A DNA stretch of 64,000 nt from Prevotella sp. P3-122. GTDB taxonomy: Bacteria; Bacteroidota; Bacteroidia; Bacteroidales; Bacteroidaceae. Positions 7,999 through 17,204 of this stretch are shown here, piece by piece. The stretch lies in the NCBI RefSeq assembly GCF_002251365.1, contig NZ_NPJH01000076.1, forward strand, positions 35,840-99,839, read 5' to 3'. The notes beneath the pieces were generated by a model. The model saw only the letters and a program-made list of their open reading frames with translations, was not told the DNA's origin and searched no databases. The translations under genes and the position numbers were made by a program. Every line of letters begins with the position of its first letter. Position 1 is the first letter of the stretch.

Positions 7999-9228
7999 TC
8001 AGCGGCTGCGGTGAGTCCCTTGGAACGGCACTTCCTCGTCCTCACGCATCATGTCGAAAGGTGTATCCTCTATATGAACGACCTCTGTCGTGTTGCCGTC
8101 ATTGTCGATGTCATAGACATCAGGGTATTCGGTCGTATGTCCGGGAGTGGCTTGGTAGCTGTCTATCTGTCCTTGAACAATGTCGATGCGGTGGCTTATC
8201 ATGGAAGTTGCACGACGTACATCTTGCAGGGTTGTCTTGATGAACTCGGGGGATTCCTTGAGGCTATCGAGCCATGACTTGAGGTATGCTGCTGATTCAT
8301 CCTTGACATTCTTCACGATGCCGTAGCGCGAAGCTACAAGGGCACTGCCTAACTCAGCCACAAGTTCCTCACGGGCATAATCATCCGAACCGAATGTCGT
8401 TGGCTTCAGCCTGTTGAGACGGTCTTCGGACCCAGTCGAATGTGTCATTTCGTGGAACGCCGTTCCATAGAACGCCTCCCCGTTGATGAACTGCGATTTC
8501 TCCGGCAGAACTATCTCATCCTTTGATATGGAATAGTATGCCTGGTCCTGATGTGTCGGTTTAATGGGGCACAGCCACAGCCCATGTTTGATTATCTCAT
8601 CCATGGCAGGAAAAGAGAATTTCTCACTATCAAGGGATGCCGGTCTGGTGATCTGGTTCTGTGCTTCCAACTTAGCATACAGTTCAGGACGGGCCTCTTT
8701 CAGGTTGGTCTGATCCACGTTGAACACATTATATACGTTCAGCTTCGGATAGACATTATACTGTTTTTTCTCTTCCTCGGAGAGTCTCTTGTAATCCTCG
8801 TATTTGATTTTCTCTTTGGTCTCGCGGTTCACGACCGTAAAGCTGGTGAGGAATATCGGGAATGACTTCTCTCCCTTGTTGACTGTGACGGCCGGGAGTT
8901 TCTCTCCGTTCCCATCCACCAGCGGCTTGCGGCTGCCGTCCTTCCCTACGGAGTAATTCATGCCGGTTACACGGTTGAAAGTACAGAACACAGGAAGCTG
9001 GTAGTTGTTCTTCTCACATAGGAGCATGAGCATCACGGCGTTCATACCGTTATACTCCCTCCCGTTCAGGTTCTTGGGCCATTTCAGGCTGCCCTCGGTA
9101 AACCAAGGTTTATGCCAATCAGATTGGAGATTTTTTATTTTCTCCACCATCAGGTCTGCGAATCTGTAGAGAGCACGGTCTTCGGCACTGCGTCCGTCAC
9201 CGTTGTCGTTGTATTTCCTGTATGCCAT
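7999..9228 (-). CDS. ArdC-like antirestriction protein (ssDNA-binding domain plus zincin metallopeptidase domain)
   Basis: A 409-residue protein. I place the start at the ATG at 9228 (MAYRKYNDNGDGR); the upstream open frame would overlap the neighbour. Residues about 20-140 match the ArdC N-terminal ssDNA-binding domain (W.KPWF, LNGREYNGMNAVMLML, NRVTGMNYSVGK, GEKSFPIFLTSF). A zincin-like peptidase domain follows with the metal motif HEMTH near residue 257 in GTAFHEMTHSTGSEDRL. ArdC proteins protect incoming single-stranded DNA from host restriction during conjugation. It is the last gene of the long leftward operon and starts one base after the stop of the OB-fold-like gene. A related but degenerate copy lies at 11461-14151. 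Confidence 0.88.
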   Translation of the reverse strand: MAYRKYNDNGDGRSAEDRALYRFADLMVEKIKNLQSDWHKPWFTEGSLKWPKNLNGREYNGMNAVMLMLLCEKNNYQLPVFCTFNRVTGMNYSVGKDGSRKPLVDGNGEKLPAVTVNKGEKSFPIFLTSFTVVNRETKEKIKYEDYKRLSEEEKKQYNVYPKLNVYNVFNVDQTNLKEARPELYAKLEAQNQITRPASLDSEKFSFPAMDEIIKHGLWLCPIKPTHQDQAYYSISKDEIVLPEKSQFINGEAFYGTAFHEMTHSTGSEDRLNRLKPTTFGSDDYAREELVAELGSALVASRYGIVKNVKDESAAYLKSWLDSLKESPEFIKTTLQDVRRATSMISHRIDIVQGQIDSYQATPGHTTEYPDVYDIDNDGNTTEVVHIEDTPFDMMREDEEVPFQGTHRSR

Positions 9229-9229
9229 A

Positions 9230-9868
9230 TCAGAACGGTGGGTTTTCGTTGTCCTTTGTCTGTGGGAATGGCTGGCGTTCCCACGGTTTGACCTCTTCCA
9301 GACGGCAGTCAAGGTCAATACGTCCATTGTATGCCGATACCGTCAGCTTACCGGTGGCATGTATCTTCGCTTTGGCTTCGAGGAATGCTTCTTTGACGTA
9401 ATCGAACTTGATGAAGCGTACCCATGTAAACTGCAGGGCATCCCCGGACTTTTCTGTGGAATATGCCGAAAACGACACATATTTCCTGTCTTTCTTGTCG
9501 GTTTTCTCATCGACACCCTTGCCGACTGTACCCTTGAACTCCATAGTGCCTTCAATGGCATCCTTGGACGATTCGGGGCTGAGATTCACCGTGTCTGCAT
9601 GGAAATTGAAATAGAGGTTGTCGCCGGTCTTTCGGAAGGTCAGTGTTCCCGTCGCTTCTATACGTGTTCCTGCTGCAAGGGAAGGCAGCTCTGATTCCTC
9701 CCCGTCCTTGCTTACGGATATGGACAGTTCCTTGCCCGGCATATTGTTACGCGAACCGGGAACAGAGAGTTTAACAAGGAAACCAATGAATTTGTTACCG
9801 TCACCAGACACACGGATTGTTGCCGGTTTGCTGATGATGCCGTTGATTGTTGCTTGTACTTTAATCAT
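9230..9868 (-). CDS. Putative OB-fold single-stranded-DNA-binding-like protein
   Basis: A 212-residue protein of beta-rich pattern that appears to have two repeated halves (residues 1-90 and 100-200), each with strands of the type IRVSGDGNKFIGFLVKLSV and KYVSFSAYSTEKSG. Each half has a 'GT.....GTL' strand pair (RIEATGTLTFRK and KIHATGKLTVSA), as expected for tandem OB folds. SSB-like proteins of this size accompany ArdC in Bacteroidales conjugative elements. It is coupled to the ArdC gene, with a spacing of one base. The fold is inferred from pattern only; it is not a standard short SSB. Confidence 0.6.
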   Translation of the reverse strand: MIKVQATINGIISKPATIRVSGDGNKFIGFLVKLSVPGSRNNMPGKELSISVSKDGEESELPSLAAGTRIEATGTLTFRKTGDNLYFNFHADTVNLSPESSKDAIEGTMEFKGTVGKGVDEKTDKKDRKYVSFSAYSTEKSGDALQFTWVRFIKFDYVKEAFLEAKAKIHATGKLTVSAYNGRIDLDCRLEEVKPWERQPFPQTKDNENPPF

Positions 9869-9889
9869 ACTGTTTTGTTTTAATGGTGA

Positions 9890-11458
9890 TTATCTGATTG
9901 AAATATTCTCTGATTGTGACTGCTGCGATATTCCCTGACAGTAATCCTGCGACAACTGGGCGTTGAGCGCGATATTACCGATGATACCGGAAATACGTTC
10001 TTTCTTTTCGTCAGCGGTCAGGGTACTGTCTGACAGGACGAGGTTCATACGGTTCATGTCTGACGAAGACAGCTGTGCCGTGAAACGGTTTGTTCCGGTA
10101 TCTACGGACAGTAGCGGAGTTTCGCCCTCCTTGACCATAAGCGTGCATTCTCTCATTCCCTGCACAAGCGGTGTAAGGTCTATGCGCTTGTCGATGGCAG
10201 CGGCTGTTGCAGATGCCATTTTCTCTTCTTCCGTCTTGTTATCTATCTGCACGGCCAATGCCATAAGGGAAGTGAATAACGTCATTACCATCTCCATCAC
10301 CGGGTCCTGGCCGTTTCCGCCCATGCTGATGCCGCTGTCCTCGGATGAAAGCAGCTTCTTCATCCATTCTTCCGGGGAAAGCGAGGTGTCTATTGCCGGA
10401 CTGTCAGGGTTCTGGCTTTTGTATTTCGCCAACAGGTTCTGACCATCGTGCATGGCGGTGAGACGGATATTTCCTTTCTCTGCTATCTCCGCAAGATAAG
10501 CTGCGGGATCCATGTCCCTGGCCGTACCGTCCTCCGCTATCTGCTTCACGCCGAAATGCAGATGCGGACCCGTGGTGCGTGTTCCTGTATTTCCGGAAAC
10601 GCCTATCTGCTGTCCGGCATTTACTGTATCGCCGACCTTGACAGAAAATGAATTAAGGTGCAGGTAGCTGACCTGTACCTTGGCTCCGCCTTCACGAGTA
10701 TATTCTACGGTGACGGACTTTCCACCGGCTGTGTTGGCGTTTTCATTCACCGCTACTACCTTGCCGTTCTTTTCCGTCGCCAGTACAGCCTCATTGTTAC
10801 ATTGTATGTCCATCCCCTTGTGCATCTGCTTTTTGGAAGGGTCTGTCGGGTCGGTACGCATACCGAAAGGCGATGTAACGAACAGGAACTCTTCACGTTT
10901 CAACGGGAAAGAGTAATCATGTTCCGCACTGTTGTTATTGCCGGACTGCAACTGTGGTGTTCTTTGCCCCGGTTTCAGCCCTTTGGCGTTCATCTCTTCC
11001 ATTACCATACGGTCATAACGCTGGAGGTCGTTACGCTCGATAATGGATATAAGCGCGGGCGCATATTTCCCGGCCGTGGCATATCCGGCTTTGTCAAGAC
11101 CCTGTGCCCATCCCCTGTAATCGTCCGCATCAAGTTTGAAACAGGATGCGTACCGGGAGTTTTCTTTCAGAAATCTGGAGTGATGGGCATAGGAATCGCC
11201 CACACTGTCGTAGCTGCAGAATTTCTCATTCGGCTTGTCATCGGTATAGAGACCGTATTTGCCACCACTGGCTATCCAAGACTGCGTTGCCTTGATGCCG
11301 AAATGGTTGTTCTCGTTCTGTGCGAGACGACTTTGGCCGCTTGCGCTCTCAAGGATGCCCTGGGCGAGTGTCACCGAAGCCGGTATGCCGTACAGACGCA
11401 TCTGCTCCATCGCAAATTCCGCATATTTCTCTGCGTATGCCTGATTTTTTCCTGCCAT
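9890..11458 (-). CDS. Bifunctional cell-wall hydrolase: glucosaminidase plus M23 endopeptidase
   Basis: A 522-residue protein. Residues about 5-160 form a glucosaminidase (FlgJ/LytG-type) domain: PASVTLAQGILESASGQSRLA, NNHFGIKATQ and YDSVGDSYAHHSRFL. Residues about 190-310 form an M23 peptidase with the zinc motif HKGMD and the paired HLHFG. The last 180 residues are helical and unassigned. There is no signal peptide, which is common for transfer-system hydrolases delivered by the machine itself or released otherwise. It would cut glycan strands and peptide cross-links to let the transfer apparatus cross the wall. It sits between the large ArdC-paralogue gene and the OB-fold-like gene. Confidence 0.88.
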   Translation of the reverse strand: MAGKNQAYAEKYAEFAMEQMRLYGIPASVTLAQGILESASGQSRLAQNENNHFGIKATQSWIASGGKYGLYTDDKPNEKFCSYDSVGDSYAHHSRFLKENSRYASCFKLDADDYRGWAQGLDKAGYATAGKYAPALISIIERNDLQRYDRMVMEEMNAKGLKPGQRTPQLQSGNNNSAEHDYSFPLKREEFLFVTSPFGMRTDPTDPSKKQMHKGMDIQCNNEAVLATEKNGKVVAVNENANTAGGKSVTVEYTREGGAKVQVSYLHLNSFSVKVGDTVNAGQQIGVSGNTGTRTTGPHLHFGVKQIAEDGTARDMDPAAYLAEIAEKGNIRLTAMHDGQNLLAKYKSQNPDSPAIDTSLSPEEWMKKLLSSEDSGISMGGNGQDPVMEMVMTLFTSLMALAVQIDNKTEEEKMASATAAAIDKRIDLTPLVQGMRECTLMVKEGETPLLSVDTGTNRFTAQLSSSDMNRMNLVLSDSTLTADEKKERISGIIGNIALNAQLSQDYCQGISQQSQSENISIR

Positions 11459-11460
11459 AG

Positions 11461-14151
11461 CTACATTCTTATTCCTGTGTGACGTTCCATATTTTCCGCT
11501 CCGCTAACTGCATTCTGAGGAAGTGACATGCCGGCCTTTCTGTCAGCAGAAATGTTTTCAACAGCATCGCAAATGGCGACCCTTGCTCCTGACCGCACGA
11601 GTCTCGGCAGATAGACATCCAGCATATCTGTCGGGAATGACACTTTCACGGCATGGGAATCTTCCCTTTGGTTTCCGAATTCGATTTTTTCAAGTCCCAG
11701 TGTCTTTTCCATCCTTGGCACATCATCCTGATAAGCCTCATAATTGCCGCCATGACGGAACAGCAGGATGACATCGGGATGCTTTCCCTTCAACTCCTCA
11801 TACTGCTGAAGTTCGGGACGTACCGCCGCCACATCAGGACGGACAACGGCAGCGTCCTCGTCCTGCTGCTTTTCTACGGTTTGTTCCTCCGTTTTCTGCA
11901 TCAGAAGGTCGGCGAACAGGCTGGCGGCAAGGCAGGTCTTGTATTGGGCGACATCCTCCGCCACCCACATCCGCTGCCATTGCTGCTTGCTCACTTCACG
12001 GGGCTGCACCTTGTCGATGCCGTCGATTACGGGAACACACAATATCTTGTCGTCCTTGCTCTTGAACACGTTCACGCGCTTGATGCGCAGCGGGTCGATG
12101 CCGTCCGGCATGGCGCCGAACAGGTCAACCTTCAGGTTGGGTTCAGCCTGTGCGAGAGCATAGTATTTCTGGGCCAGCTCGTTGCGTACCGCACCTGCGG
12201 CCACACGGTCATCCTGCTTGACGGTGGAGAAGAAGCGGTTGATGTCGTTCTTGTCCGGACGGATGCTGAACGACGGCTCGTTTTCAGGTTTGAGGTACAA
12301 TGCCCAGCCACCGTCATCGTCACGGAGCATCTGGATTCGCTCGAACCGCACTTCCGTGGCGCGGCTTACAGCCTCGCTGACATCAAAAGAGGAAACATTC
12401 CTTATCTCCTTGCCGTCCAGCTTGGCCGAATACACCTGCTTGTCCGCAAAATAGGAATCATCAGGATGGTAACGCAACTGCCCGTCCTTGTTATAGAACC
12501 TGACGTATGAGGCACCCTGTGCCATCAACGCGGCCGCTATCTTCTCTTTGTTGAATCCGGGGATGGTGTGTGACACCACCCTCGCTCCGGCTTCTTTGCG
12601 CTCATCGGCTGTCAGAACCTCGTCAGGTGACATCCAGTAGTTGCGGCGGTCGCCGTTGGGCATCACGACATCGCCTCCTGAACGGGCTGAAGTGGGCAAC
12701 ACCACATCGGCAATCCCGGTGTTCTTGTCGAGTACCACCACAAACTCACGGCTGCGTTTGTCCGGAACGGCATTTATGTCATCGGCTATGACATGCGCGC
12801 CCTTTTCTTCCCATTCCTGCGGCAGCCATTCGGTACAGAGGCGGTGGATACGTGCTGCGGAACCGGCGGCCTGTGTATAGGCGATATTGACAAGCTCAGG
12901 GTCGTCATGCTGCAGACGTGCATTGGTGAGCGCGTCCTGTGTCAGCGTGTCGTAATGTCCAAGTCCGTCAAAGCGGGCCAGAAACTCACGCTTGTCATCC
13001 TGTCCTCCCGGGAAATTGCGGTCGCTGATCTCCATGCCTCCCTTGCGGAGGATATCCTGCAATACCAGAGCATCCGCAGCCGATACCTGCGGCCGTCCCT
13101 CTTCCTGCTTCCTGAGTTCCTCCGTCTGCTGCCTGTTGCGCTCATGGGCAGACTCCATACGTTCACCCTGCTCGGCCTTGCGGATAACATCGAGGGCGTT
13201 GTTCACATCGCTCTCCACAGCGTCTATCAGACAGGGATTCTCTTTCAGTTCCGCTGTCCAGTATTCCACCATGCCACGGCTTTCGGGCGACAGTTTCGCC
13301 GGCAGACCGAACTCCGCCATCTTCAGGCCGGAGGCAATCTCGGCGATAAGACGCTCATAGCGCAGGGCGTCACCTGACGGAGCTTTGCCGCCGTTCATCA
13401 CCATGCCTTCCCTCGACATGCGCTCACGGTGGCCGGTGGCACTCACCACCTGACGCACCAGTTCCTGCACATAATCCATGTAATTGCCGAAATGCTTCTG
13501 GTCGGGAATATAGACGGCATCCTTGCCAGTGTCGTATGCCGCCGTTCCCGTGGTCGATTTCCTTATAGGCACAAGGTTCTGCGAAATCTGTTCTCGGAAC
13601 CTGTTGACTGCGGAACGTGTCTGGCGTTCCTCCGCAAGGATATTGCCTCGGTCGGTTCGTCCGCCGAACTGCAGTCGCAGCTTCTCGAACTCCTTTTCAT
13701 CCACATGGGGAAGAGTGGTCTGCTCCACATTGAAAAGTGTATGTATCTCACGTTTTCTTACAGCCTTGTACTGTTCCTGTTGCACAGGCGGAAGGCTGCG
13801 GTAGTCGTCACGGGATATGATGTCCTTCTCGTCGTGCTTGTTGACGTATGAGTCCCACCGGTACCAGTTCATCGGTACGGAGCGTTCGTCCTTGAGGACG
13901 GATTCGCCGCGTTTCCTTGCTTCCGAAAACGTGGTGTACAAGGCGGTGGAATATCCATGGCTGTCAGCGTCGAGCATCAGCGTGAGACTGTTGAACGGGC
14001 TGAGTGCAGCCCCTTTGGGATAGATTTTCGGAGAGAGGCGTCCCGACACGTTCAGCCAGTATCCTTCCGTCGATGCCCCGTTTAGAGCATTTGACAGCAG
14101 CTCCACCTGTCTGGCGGCCGCCGTCTGTTCCTGAGGTGTCTTTTCTTTCAT
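11461..14151 (-). CDS. Large transfer-region protein: degenerate ArdC-like N-terminus with C-terminal MutS-I-like segment
   Basis: An 896-residue protein. Residues 1-330 follow the ArdC layout (GYWLNVSGRLSPKIYPKGAA, then EIHTLFNVEQTTLP, then DYVQELVRQVVSATGHRERM). The HExxH metal motif is gone, replaced by QELVRQ, so peptidase activity is unlikely. The middle (about 350-780) holds DUF3945-type and unassigned segments. Residues about 800-880 read HPDVILLFRHGGNYEAYQDD and later YLPRLVRSGARVAICDAVE, which match the mismatch-binding domain I of MutS (FRxGxxYE and the closing LVRxGxRVAIC strand) in an otherwise unrelated protein. I infer a DNA-contacting accessory factor for transfer. The start at 14151 is well spaced from the upstream gene's stop at 14174. 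Confidence 0.6.
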   Translation of the reverse strand: MKEKTPQEQTAAARQVELLSNALNGASTEGYWLNVSGRLSPKIYPKGAALSPFNSLTLMLDADSHGYSTALYTTFSEARKRGESVLKDERSVPMNWYRWDSYVNKHDEKDIISRDDYRSLPPVQQEQYKAVRKREIHTLFNVEQTTLPHVDEKEFEKLRLQFGGRTDRGNILAEERQTRSAVNRFREQISQNLVPIRKSTTGTAAYDTGKDAVYIPDQKHFGNYMDYVQELVRQVVSATGHRERMSREGMVMNGGKAPSGDALRYERLIAEIASGLKMAEFGLPAKLSPESRGMVEYWTAELKENPCLIDAVESDVNNALDVIRKAEQGERMESAHERNRQQTEELRKQEEGRPQVSAADALVLQDILRKGGMEISDRNFPGGQDDKREFLARFDGLGHYDTLTQDALTNARLQHDDPELVNIAYTQAAGSAARIHRLCTEWLPQEWEEKGAHVIADDINAVPDKRSREFVVVLDKNTGIADVVLPTSARSGGDVVMPNGDRRNYWMSPDEVLTADERKEAGARVVSHTIPGFNKEKIAAALMAQGASYVRFYNKDGQLRYHPDDSYFADKQVYSAKLDGKEIRNVSSFDVSEAVSRATEVRFERIQMLRDDDGGWALYLKPENEPSFSIRPDKNDINRFFSTVKQDDRVAAGAVRNELAQKYYALAQAEPNLKVDLFGAMPDGIDPLRIKRVNVFKSKDDKILCVPVIDGIDKVQPREVSKQQWQRMWVAEDVAQYKTCLAASLFADLLMQKTEEQTVEKQQDEDAAVVRPDVAAVRPELQQYEELKGKHPDVILLFRHGGNYEAYQDDVPRMEKTLGLEKIEFGNQREDSHAVKVSFPTDMLDVYLPRLVRSGARVAICDAVENISADRKAGMSLPQNAVSGAENMERHTGIRM

Positions 14152-14173
14152 TGCTATATATTGATGTATTGGT

Positions 14174-16039
14174 TTATCTGAGGATTATGCCGCGTTCCTG
14201 CTGTCGTTCCTGTTCGATCTCCAGACTGCGGTAATTGTCTTCCGCCATCGCCTTCATGCGGTCGTGACGGGCGAGCACCGCATTGGCAAGCGTATTCAAA
14301 GGCAATGCTCCGGCGGCGTATGCCTGCGCCGCGTTTTCGGGCAGCATCACCGAGCAAGGCACGTTGTCAATGGTGGCTATCAACGTGTTGCCACGGATAA
14401 CAGCGCCGGATATGCGTGGATTCAGCTCTTCATCGTCATACTGCCTGTAGCGGACGGTCGGACGGTGTCCGTCCTGTTCACGCTCTATCGCCTCATGCCC
14501 GATCTTGTTTACAAGGTTGGCACCGCCCATGCCTATCAGCACCATCTTCAGCAGAGGATTCCTGACGAACATTCCTACCAGTATGGAAGCCAAAGGCAAC
14601 ATTCCGCTTTTTAGGTTTAAGGAGGTGGTCTTTCCGGTGAACAGTCCAACAAGCATGTCCGGCAGCATGGCTATTACATAAGGAAGGTTGCGCCCTATGT
14701 CACCGATGCCATCCAGTCCGACAGATTGGAGAAGATGCGCCCAGCCGTCGTTATTGTCTTGTGCCTGTGTCACCTTTTCCCTTTCTTCACCGTTGTCCTC
14801 ATTTTCTTGAGTGTTATCGTTTGTCGTTTCCTGTCCACGTGATTCAGCTTTTTCTTCTGTGGCGGTACTTTCCTGTTGTGCTTTCTGTGCCTGCTCCCTG
14901 TCATGCTGCGTTTTCCAGTCAAGGTATGCCTGTTCCTGACCGGGAGCGATGACAGACGGCACGTTGGCGAAGTTCTTTCCACGATCTGCCGTCTGAGGTT
15001 TGCCAAGAGTTATCGGAGAGAACTTGAAAGGAATAAGTCCTTTTCCTTGATTCAAAAAAGGATTCTGCAAATTGCCGAGGTTCCAGTCCATCTCCCATGC
15101 GGGCTTTTCTTTCAGAATGAGCATCTTTTTGGACAGAGTGCCGTTGACCGACTGGATATAGTTGCTCTCGTATGTCTTGATGCGCAAACTCTCCTTGCGT
15201 ATATCCGATAGTGTATCGCCATTGCCAAACAGTCCCGTGCTGACGCATTGGTCAACGGTCAGTCCCTGTTTCTGCTGTTTCTTGTCAAGTACGGACTCAA
15301 GCCCGGAAAACACGACTTCCGCACCGGCAAGTCTGGCAAGCGAGCCCCATGAGTACACGCCGCCAAAAGTCACCACATCTGCAGCGAAGCTCACACCCTT
15401 AGCCGTGCCTTTTTCCGCTTTCGACGGTTTGTATATGGCCTCACCCCGTTCCTCTATCTCACGCTGCAACGGTGACTTCATCATTTCCTGTGGCAATCCG
15501 AAAAGGCTGCCAGCTGCCCCCTTGCGGATGATATAGTCGAAAGAACCTTTGGGCATCTGCTCACGCACCATGCGGTCAACCATCATCTGCTCGACACGGT
15601 GATCGACATAGGCGAGTGCCAGATCCGAACCGATTTTTGCGGAAAGCTCGTCATAACGCTTGCGTCCCACTTCAGCCACTACCGCATTGCGCCATTCCCC
15701 GGCAAGACGCTGGAGGTCGGCCACGAAATCCTTGTTGCCGAGTATGCTCTCCTTGCACATCCCCACATAATCCTCCGCGGTCTTGGAACATTCCTTTCCG
15801 GTAAGCCGTAGGTACTGCATGGTATCATCAGGACCCGGTATGCCTGCGGAAGAGGATGATTGTGCAAGCGACCGCATGATGCCGGCAAACGAAGTGGAAT
15901 AGTCCGCTATCTCTTTTGCCTGTGCCGCCTGCAATGCAGACTTCTCCCGGTTCATGACCGGCACGAAATGTGCGTTGAAATAGCTGCTAAGGCAGTATTC
16001 CACCTCCGACAGCCTTTTTGTATTTTTCGGTTGCGCCAT
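14174..16039 (-). CDS. Hypothetical transfer-region protein with two hydrophobic segments
   Basis: A 621-residue protein with a helical N-terminal half. Two hydrophobic segments lie near residues 455-500 (LPYVIAMLPDMLVGLF, then MLPLASILVGMFVRNPLLKM). An E/Q-rich low-complexity linker (about 395-440) precedes them. The C-terminus carries MLPENAAQAYAAGALPLNTL and a charged coiled coil ending in EIEQERQQERG. I recognise no enzyme motif. Its ATG is next to the stop of the upstream 87-residue gene, with one base shared, which indicates translational coupling. A structural role in the transfer operon is inferred from context only. Confidence 0.55.
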   Translation of the reverse strand: MAQPKNTKRLSEVEYCLSSYFNAHFVPVMNREKSALQAAQAKEIADYSTSFAGIMRSLAQSSSSAGIPGPDDTMQYLRLTGKECSKTAEDYVGMCKESILGNKDFVADLQRLAGEWRNAVVAEVGRKRYDELSAKIGSDLALAYVDHRVEQMMVDRMVREQMPKGSFDYIIRKGAAGSLFGLPQEMMKSPLQREIEERGEAIYKPSKAEKGTAKGVSFAADVVTFGGVYSWGSLARLAGAEVVFSGLESVLDKKQQKQGLTVDQCVSTGLFGNGDTLSDIRKESLRIKTYESNYIQSVNGTLSKKMLILKEKPAWEMDWNLGNLQNPFLNQGKGLIPFKFSPITLGKPQTADRGKNFANVPSVIAPGQEQAYLDWKTQHDREQAQKAQQESTATEEKAESRGQETTNDNTQENEDNGEEREKVTQAQDNNDGWAHLLQSVGLDGIGDIGRNLPYVIAMLPDMLVGLFTGKTTSLNLKSGMLPLASILVGMFVRNPLLKMVLIGMGGANLVNKIGHEAIEREQDGHRPTVRYRQYDDEELNPRISGAVIRGNTLIATIDNVPCSVMLPENAAQAYAAGALPLNTLANAVLARHDRMKAMAEDNYRSLEIEQERQQERGIILR

Positions 16040-16302
16040 TATGATATGTTCAGTTGTTTCAATAAATTTTCTTTTGTCTGCTCGATGGCATTGTGATACA
16101 CCTCCATCTGTTTGGGATAATACTCTTCAAGCATCCTCTCTTTGTCTATCCGGTCAAGCAGGAACTGTATCGCACATTCACGCTCTATCTCTACGGCCGC
16201 CTCACCGTCTTCCGAACCGTTGAACCAGGCTTTCGTCCACCAGCGTATGCCAGACCTGTCAGGATAGACAGTCACCTGCCGCTGGATGTCGAAGCTCCGC
16301 AC
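16039..16302 (-). CDS. Small hypothetical protein of the transfer operon
   Basis: An 87-residue protein. The N-terminal half has beta strands (VTVYPDRSGIRWWTKAWF) and the C-terminal half is a charged helix (ECAIQFLLDRIDKERMLEEY). There is no signal or membrane segment. Its end coincides with the start of the 621-residue gene. The function is unknown. Confidence 0.55.
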   Translation of the reverse strand: MRSFDIQRQVTVYPDRSGIRWWTKAWFNGSEDGEAAVEIERECAIQFLLDRIDKERMLEEYYPKQMEVYHNAIEQTKENLLKQLNIS

Positions 16303-16328
16303 GTCGATGTCAAGGTCGACAAGCGGGT

Positions 16329-17153
16329 CTATGATTCCGGCGGTGGCGACGGCTTCGTCATAGCTTTTTTTTTACTCGATTCATCCATGGCCGACAGGAA
16401 TATCCTGTGCCGAAGGGCGAGATAATTGAGAAAATCCCCGATAAGCAGGTTCTGCACCTTGGCGGCGATGGGCACAGACCGTTCAGACAGTCCGAGCGGA
16501 TTGGCCATCGACGGTATGGCGTCATAGAAATAGCTCCGTGCCGCCGACAGGGAGAAGATGTTGCGCAGGGACTGTTCTGTCTTGTCGGGAACGACGTACA
16601 GACCTCCGGCCACCTCCATCAGATATTCGGGATAGAACCTTGCCATCAGGCCCTCGATCTCTTCCATGTTCTCGTCATAGTCCGTCGGAATATCCATGTC
16701 GAGGGTCTCGAAATCGGGCATGCCGCTTTCCGTGCCGGACATCTTCATGTTACCGAAAAGCATTTTCAGAAACTCTACGGGGTCTATCTCCACTCCGTCG
16801 TACTTCACCTCCAGATGAAGGGTGTTACCACTGATGGAAAGGATGCTTCCGGCTTTGACACGTTTGCCGAAAGCCACCATAGCGTTGCGTATGCCGCCGT
16901 AGGTCACGTCATATTTCCCGTAACGGGCCGTCTGGTATAGGCCGTGTTCCCTGTCCGTACCGATGGCGGTGACGATGCCGTCCGCCACCGCACGAAGCAC
17001 ATAGCGGTCTGCGGCGAGGTCTATGCCGTGGTTGAAACTCCCGTCCTCCTGCTTTCCGTAAGTCCGGGTCAGCACCACTTCTTCTTTCTTGTCATTGAAC
17101 GGCATACAGTAGCCGCTCTCCGACTGCAGGTTCATCTCCTGTGTATATTCCAT
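16329..17153 (-). CDS. Degenerate M23-like (lysostaphin-fold) protein
   Basis: A 274-residue protein. Residues about 20-140 follow an M23 lysostaphin fold: VLTRTYGKQEDGSFNHGIDL supplies the HxxxD half of the zinc site, and GIVTAIGTDREHGLYQTARY and GSILSISGNTLHLEV follow. Where active enzymes have HxH (HLHFEV), this protein has TLHLEV, so one zinc ligand is missing and it is probably a non-catalytic scaffold. The C-terminal half is helical and unassigned and ends in a lysine- and proline-rich tail. The gene lies in the leftward operon just after the 208-residue membrane protein gene. Confidence 0.6.
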   Translation of the reverse strand: MEYTQEMNLQSESGYCMPFNDKKEEVVLTRTYGKQEDGSFNHGIDLAADRYVLRAVADGIVTAIGTDREHGLYQTARYGKYDVTYGGIRNAMVAFGKRVKAGSILSISGNTLHLEVKYDGVEIDPVEFLKMLFGNMKMSGTESGMPDFETLDMDIPTDYDENMEEIEGLMARFYPEYLMEVAGGLYVVPDKTEQSLRNIFSLSAARSYFYDAIPSMANPLGLSERSVPIAAKVQNLLIGDFLNYLALRHRIFLSAMDESSKKKAMTKPSPPPES

Positions 17154-17204
17154 ATTCTTTTTATATGTTTACTTGTTGTCTTGTCAAACATGTCCGGGTA
17201 CGAT

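Noticed and set aside
10658..11482. Long plus-strand open frames opposite the minus-strand transfer operon, for example 10658-11482, 11653-12510, 16944-17906, 22812-23699 and 23700-24647
   Set aside because: They lie wholly opposite genes with recognisable domains, lack known motifs, and are expected by-products of codon bias in GC-rich coding DNA.
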